In this document: piece by piece, positions 6,814 to 8,945 of the stretch
How the letters are laid out: every line of letters starts with the position of its first letter
Position numbering within the stretch: the stretch's first letter is position 1
NCBI GenBank assembly: GCA_031283905.1
Contig: JAITAW010000176.1
Location: 1 to 8,945 of the forward strand
Length of the DNA stretch: 8,945 nucleotides
Direction of reading: 5' to 3'
From: Treponema sp.
Lineage (GTDB): Bacteria; Spirochaetota; Spirochaetia; Treponematales; Breznakiellaceae
Program-made: the position numbers and the translations under genes
The notes under the pieces: generated by a model
Seen by the model: the letters and a program-made list of their open reading frames with translations, nothing else
The model's database searches: none
Told to the model about the DNA's origin: nothing

Positions 6814-8085
6814 GTGAAAACAAAATTTTTGGTGATGTTCACCGTAAGCGTGTGCCTGTGTACCTGTAAATCGCTCTCTACGGGAGAGGTTATGAAAGAT
6901 CCCGTTATTTCACTCGGCTCGGTTGAATTAACGGGAATTGCTTTTACGGGCGCGGACGGGCTGTGCAAGATCAAGGTGGAAAATCCAAATTCTGCCGCAA
7001 TACAGTTTCTGTATATTGAGTGGGAACTGTTTATAGCGGACGCCGTATTGACGACCGGCACCGTTGAGAGCGGAACAAAGATCAAGGCAAAAAATATCGT
7101 TATAGTAGACGTGCCGTTCCATGTAGATTACGCGGACCTGTACAACACAATAACTTCGGTGAAGGACACTTCCAAAAGCGGAGCGAAAGAAACCGGCTTC
7201 AAAATCGTGTTAACGGCAGCGTTCGACCTGCCCGTTCTTGGAGAAAAAAAACTGCCATTTGAAGTGCAGGGGAAGCTACCGCTTTTACAGGCGCCGAAGT
7301 TTTCCGGTATGGAGCTCTCCATCGGCACTATCGATTTTACCGGCGTTACCCTGAAGTGTCGTTTTGATGTGGAAAATCCCAATGCGTTTGAGCTTCCATT
7401 CCCGAACATAGACTGGGATTATTCGGTTAATAACAATTCCTTTATCAAAAGCAGCGTCGAGCGCTCCGCCCCGCTTGCCGCGCATTCGGTTTCTCCAGTT
7501 GTGATACAAGTGGACGTGAATTACGCGGCTCTTTATGGGACGTTTCAAACGCTGGCCGCCACAGACGAAGCGGACGGCGTTTTAGCGCTTGCTTCCGGTT
7601 TAACCGCGATTCCGGCTTTTACCGGCGAGACGTTGTCTCATAATTTGGCAGATACGCTCCCACTGCTCAAACCTCCATCGATCCGGTTTACGGGAATTAT
7701 GGTGAGAAACATCAACCTTTTTGAAGGGCTTCGGGAGGGAAACTCAAAAGTTGATTTCACTTTCGGTTTCGAGGTTGAAAACAAAAACGATTTCGTCATA
7801 AATCTTGACTCTCTGGCATATACGCTTACCGTAAATGGTAGCGAATGGACGGCCGGTACCGCGCCGAATAGGACTGCGGTCAAGGCTAATCAGAAGGTTG
7901 AGATACCGGTCAATGCAACGATCAATACGCTCACGCTGGTACGCGAGATAGGGGCGCAGGTGGCAAGTCGCAAACCGCAGGAGAACCCTTACGTCTGCGA
8001 AGGCAGCGTTACTATTACGGGCATCCTCCCCGGTTTGGAGCCGCTTGTATTGCCGTTTAATTTAACCGGAGTTACGCGCTTTTAG
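6814..8085 (+). CDS. lipoprotein with three LEA14/WHy repeats
   Basis: The 423-residue product is a predicted exported lipoprotein. It starts at GTG 6814 with AAGGAG (6803-6808) five bases upstream; an in-frame start at 6760 lacks any ribosome site and would spoil the signal peptide. The signal peptide MKTKFLVMFTVSVCLCTC ends in LCTC, a relaxed lipobox of the spirochaetal kind, with C18 the likely lipidated residue. The mature part holds three repeats of the LEA type 2 / WHy domain, each with an FTG strand and a V-E-N-x-N turn: VENPN at 55-59, VENPN at 186-190 and VENKN at 321-325, about 130-135 residues apart. The WHy fold is an immunoglobulin-like beta sandwich linked to desiccation or stress proteins; its role in bacteria is poorly known. 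Probably expressed alone, from the promoter within serS, and ended by the terminator at 8158. Confidence 0.85.
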   Translation: MKTKFLVMFTVSVCLCTCKSLSTGEVMKDPVISLGSVELTGIAFTGADGLCKIKVENPNSAAIQFLYIEWELFIADAVLTTGTVESGTKIKAKNIVIVDVPFHVDYADLYNTITSVKDTSKSGAKETGFKIVLTAAFDLPVLGEKKLPFEVQGKLPLLQAPKFSGMELSIGTIDFTGVTLKCRFDVENPNAFELPFPNIDWDYSVNNNSFIKSSVERSAPLAAHSVSPVVIQVDVNYAALYGTFQTLAATDEADGVLALASGLTAIPAFTGETLSHNLADTLPLLKPPSIRFTGIMVRNINLFEGLREGNSKVDFTFGFEVENKNDFVINLDSLAYTLTVNGSEWTAGTAPNRTAVKANQKVEIPVNATINTLTLVREIGAQVASRKPQENPYVCEGSVTITGILPGLEPLVLPFNLTGVTRF

Positions 8086-8157
8086 AGTATCCGGGCTGGC
8101 GGCGCGGAGCGTTAAATTCCGCCGCGAATATAGCAATATAACTATAATGGAAACTGG

Positions 8158-8188
8158 GTTGCAACGTGGCGTTGCAACTTTGATTTTT
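8158..8188 (+). terminator. intrinsic terminator of the lipoprotein gene
   Basis: A perfect 9-bp stem, GTTGCAACG (8158-8166) with CGTTGCAAC (8170-8178), closes a TGG loop and is followed by TTTGATTTTT. It lies 73 bases after the stop codon. This is the best terminator in the window. Confidence 0.78.
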
Positions 8189-8599
8189 ATATTCCCGCTG
8201 ACTAGGGCGTGTTCGCACAACGTAAAGAAATGCAAATACAGAGAGAGAGAAAAACGGTAAACATCTGGAAGCCTGCGGGTAAGAGCGGGGAATATCAGCA
8301 TGAGCGATAAAGCCCTCTGTCCGAAGCGGAGTGGCGGGTTTTACGGAGGCACAAGCGGCGGATGAAAATTCAGGCCGTCCCGCCAAGGACGGTTGTTGCG
8401 GGTGAAGGCGGCGGCTACGGCTACGGAATTGGGACTAAAGACAACACTTACGACCAAAGCCGCCTACCCGCAGCGCACCAGCTCGACTAAAGGCTCACCG
8501 TATTTATTTACCGCAGGGAAATTTTCTGTGCGCCACGCCGTGCCGCATTTAATCATCAACACGGCTTAACATCGTGATTTTTGGGGCGGAGTGGCGGTT

Positions 8600-8683
8600 A
8601 TGGGAGAAAAGGCAACGGTAAGCGAAGTTGGGGAAAGTAAGAATCAGCGGGAAGTATTATCATTTACGAAGCCGTGGGGCTGA
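8600..8683 (+). CDS. possible 27-residue peptide, perhaps the 5' part of a broken small membrane protein
   Basis: ATG 8600 has GGAG (8588-8591) at an ideal eight-base spacing and encodes a short charged peptide, MGEKATVSEVGESKNQREV onward, ending at TGA 8681. The phase one base back continues from here as a hydrophobic helix and basic tail to TGA 8803-8805, just inside the terminator-like element at 8781. A single -1 shift around 8675-8680 would join both into a protein of about 68 residues. I do not recognise either half. It may simply be chance. Confidence 0.25.
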   Translation: MGEKATVSEVGESKNQREVLSFTKPWG

Positions 8684-8780
8684 TTGCGCTGTTTGTGATG
8701 GGAAGCCGAAAGGCCGGGTTGGCGAAGTACGCCCCGTTGCGGCGGTACAACGGCGGGGAGGCAGGAAGCCGACCGGGAAG

Positions 8781-8813
8781 AAAAAACGCAAACATGGACG
8801 TTTGAGTTTTTTT
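8781..8813. terminator. bidirectional terminator-like hairpin
   Basis: Bases 8781-8793 (A6 then CGCAAAC) pair with 8800-8812 (GTTTGAG then T6) in a 12-bp stem with one G-A mismatch and a six-base loop. The T run (8807-8813) provides a U tract on the plus strand, and the A run does the same for the minus strand. This would end transcripts from either side. Confidence 0.45.
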
Positions 8814-8824
8814 CTACTTCTCGG

Positions 8825-8845
8825 CCCCCGGCAACGGGCCGGGGG
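8825..8845. repeat. GC-rich inverted repeat
   Basis: CCCCCGGC (8825-8832) pairs perfectly with GCCGGGGG (8838-8845) across a five-base loop. It has no U tract on either strand side, so it is not a simple intrinsic terminator. It follows the terminator-like element by 12 bases. Confidence 0.5.
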
Positions 8846-8876
8846 TTGTCCCTCCCCCTTTGAGCCGTTGAAGGAC

Positions 8877-8931
8877 GGGTTTGCGACCGGAGGGAGTGGA
8901 GCGTAGCGGAATGACCGGAGAGAGCAAACCC
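8877..8931. repeat. inverted repeat GGGTTTGC/GCAAACCC, possible transfer or regulatory site
   Basis: Perfect 8-bp arms at 8877-8884 and 8924-8931 enclose 39 bases in which GACCGGAG occurs twice in near-identical form (8885-8892 as GACCGGAG and 8913-8920 as GACCGGAG). An inverted repeat followed by a short unpaired stretch (CTCCTATTTGTCG) resembles the layout of an origin of transfer, but no relaxase gene is in the window. That reading is inference only. Confidence 0.3.
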
Positions 8932-8945
8932 CTCCTATTTGTCGT

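Larger units (their letters stand above)
8189..8945. other. unexplained region with short overlapping frames and hairpins
   Basis: No long convincing gene lies in these 757 bases. Short plus-strand frames are chained: 8230-8310 (26 aa, rich in Arg/Lys/Glu), 8300-8365 (21 aa), 8362-8490 (42 aa, starting at an ATGA overlap), a GTG frame 8402-8569 (55 aa, another phase), and 8600-8683 (27 aa, with GGAG eight bases before ATG). An ATG-less frame at 8641-8805 encodes a hydrophobic segment (AVGLIALFVMG) then a basic tail, and would join the 8600 frame by a -1 shift near 8680. A 92-codon frame at 8628-8906 is basic and low in complexity. Hairpins include CCGTCC (8375-8380) with GGACGG (8387-8392), GGCGGCT (8410-8416) with AGCCGCC (8458-8464), and GCCGTG (8537-8542) with CACGGC (8560-8565). 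This could be the non-coding edge of a mobile element, decayed genes, or a structured RNA. Confidence 0.4.

Noticed and set aside
8072..8386. 104-codon minus-strand frame overlapping the lipoprotein end and terminator
   Set aside because: It runs through a strong terminator hairpin and shows no family features or ribosome site.
8628..8906. 92-codon plus-strand frame at the right edge as a real gene
   Set aside because: Its composition is Arg/Gly/Lys-rich, it crosses the terminator-like element and the GC-rich hairpin, and it has no motif; kept only as part of the unexplained region.
1..8945. CRISPR array, tRNA or rRNA genes
   Set aside because: No regularly spaced repeats, cloverleaf with T-loop consensus, or rRNA-like stretches were seen on either strand.

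Overview
The window looks like a chromosomal segment of a spirochaete, most likely a Treponema of the gut/termite type. This is an inference from gene content: a long MetRS with four Cys-X2-Cys knuckles and a fused C-terminal tRNA-binding domain, a FemAB-type peptidoglycan aminoacyltransferase, SerRS, and a lipoprotein made of LEA14/WHy repeats with a loose lipobox. No rRNA or other taxonomic marker is present.

Left part (1-1660): the 3' end of an unidentified gene (3-173) is followed by a promoter-like site overlapped by a palindrome. Next comes a broken IS30-family transposase (335 to about 1220). It carries a one-base frameshift between the second Asp and the Glu of its DDE triad and has lost its 3' end. 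Directly against it, on the minus strand, is a short NYN-domain (PIN-like) putative nuclease gene (1233-1661).

Centre (1662-6687): a 257-base intergenic region with several small repeats leads to metG (1919-4192). A fem-like gene starts inside the last codons of metG (4176-5273), so the two are probably translationally coupled. serS follows (5413-6687) with its own promoter. Both metG and serS have an extended -10 promoter placed so that transcription should begin at or within a few bases of the ATG, and neither has a clear Shine-Dalgarno site, so both messages are predicted to be leaderless or nearly so. The fem-like enzyme would consume aminoacyl-tRNA and is flanked by two aminoacyl-tRNA synthetase genes.

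Right part (6688-8945): a GTG-started gene for a three-repeat LEA14/WHy lipoprotein (6814-8085) is probably read from a promoter inside the end of serS and closed by a good intrinsic terminator (8158-8188). The last 750 bases hold no convincing long gene. They contain short overlapping open frames, several stable hairpins, a bidirectional terminator-like element and, at the very edge, an inverted repeat reminiscent of a mobile-element transfer or regulatory region. This is the least explained part of the window.
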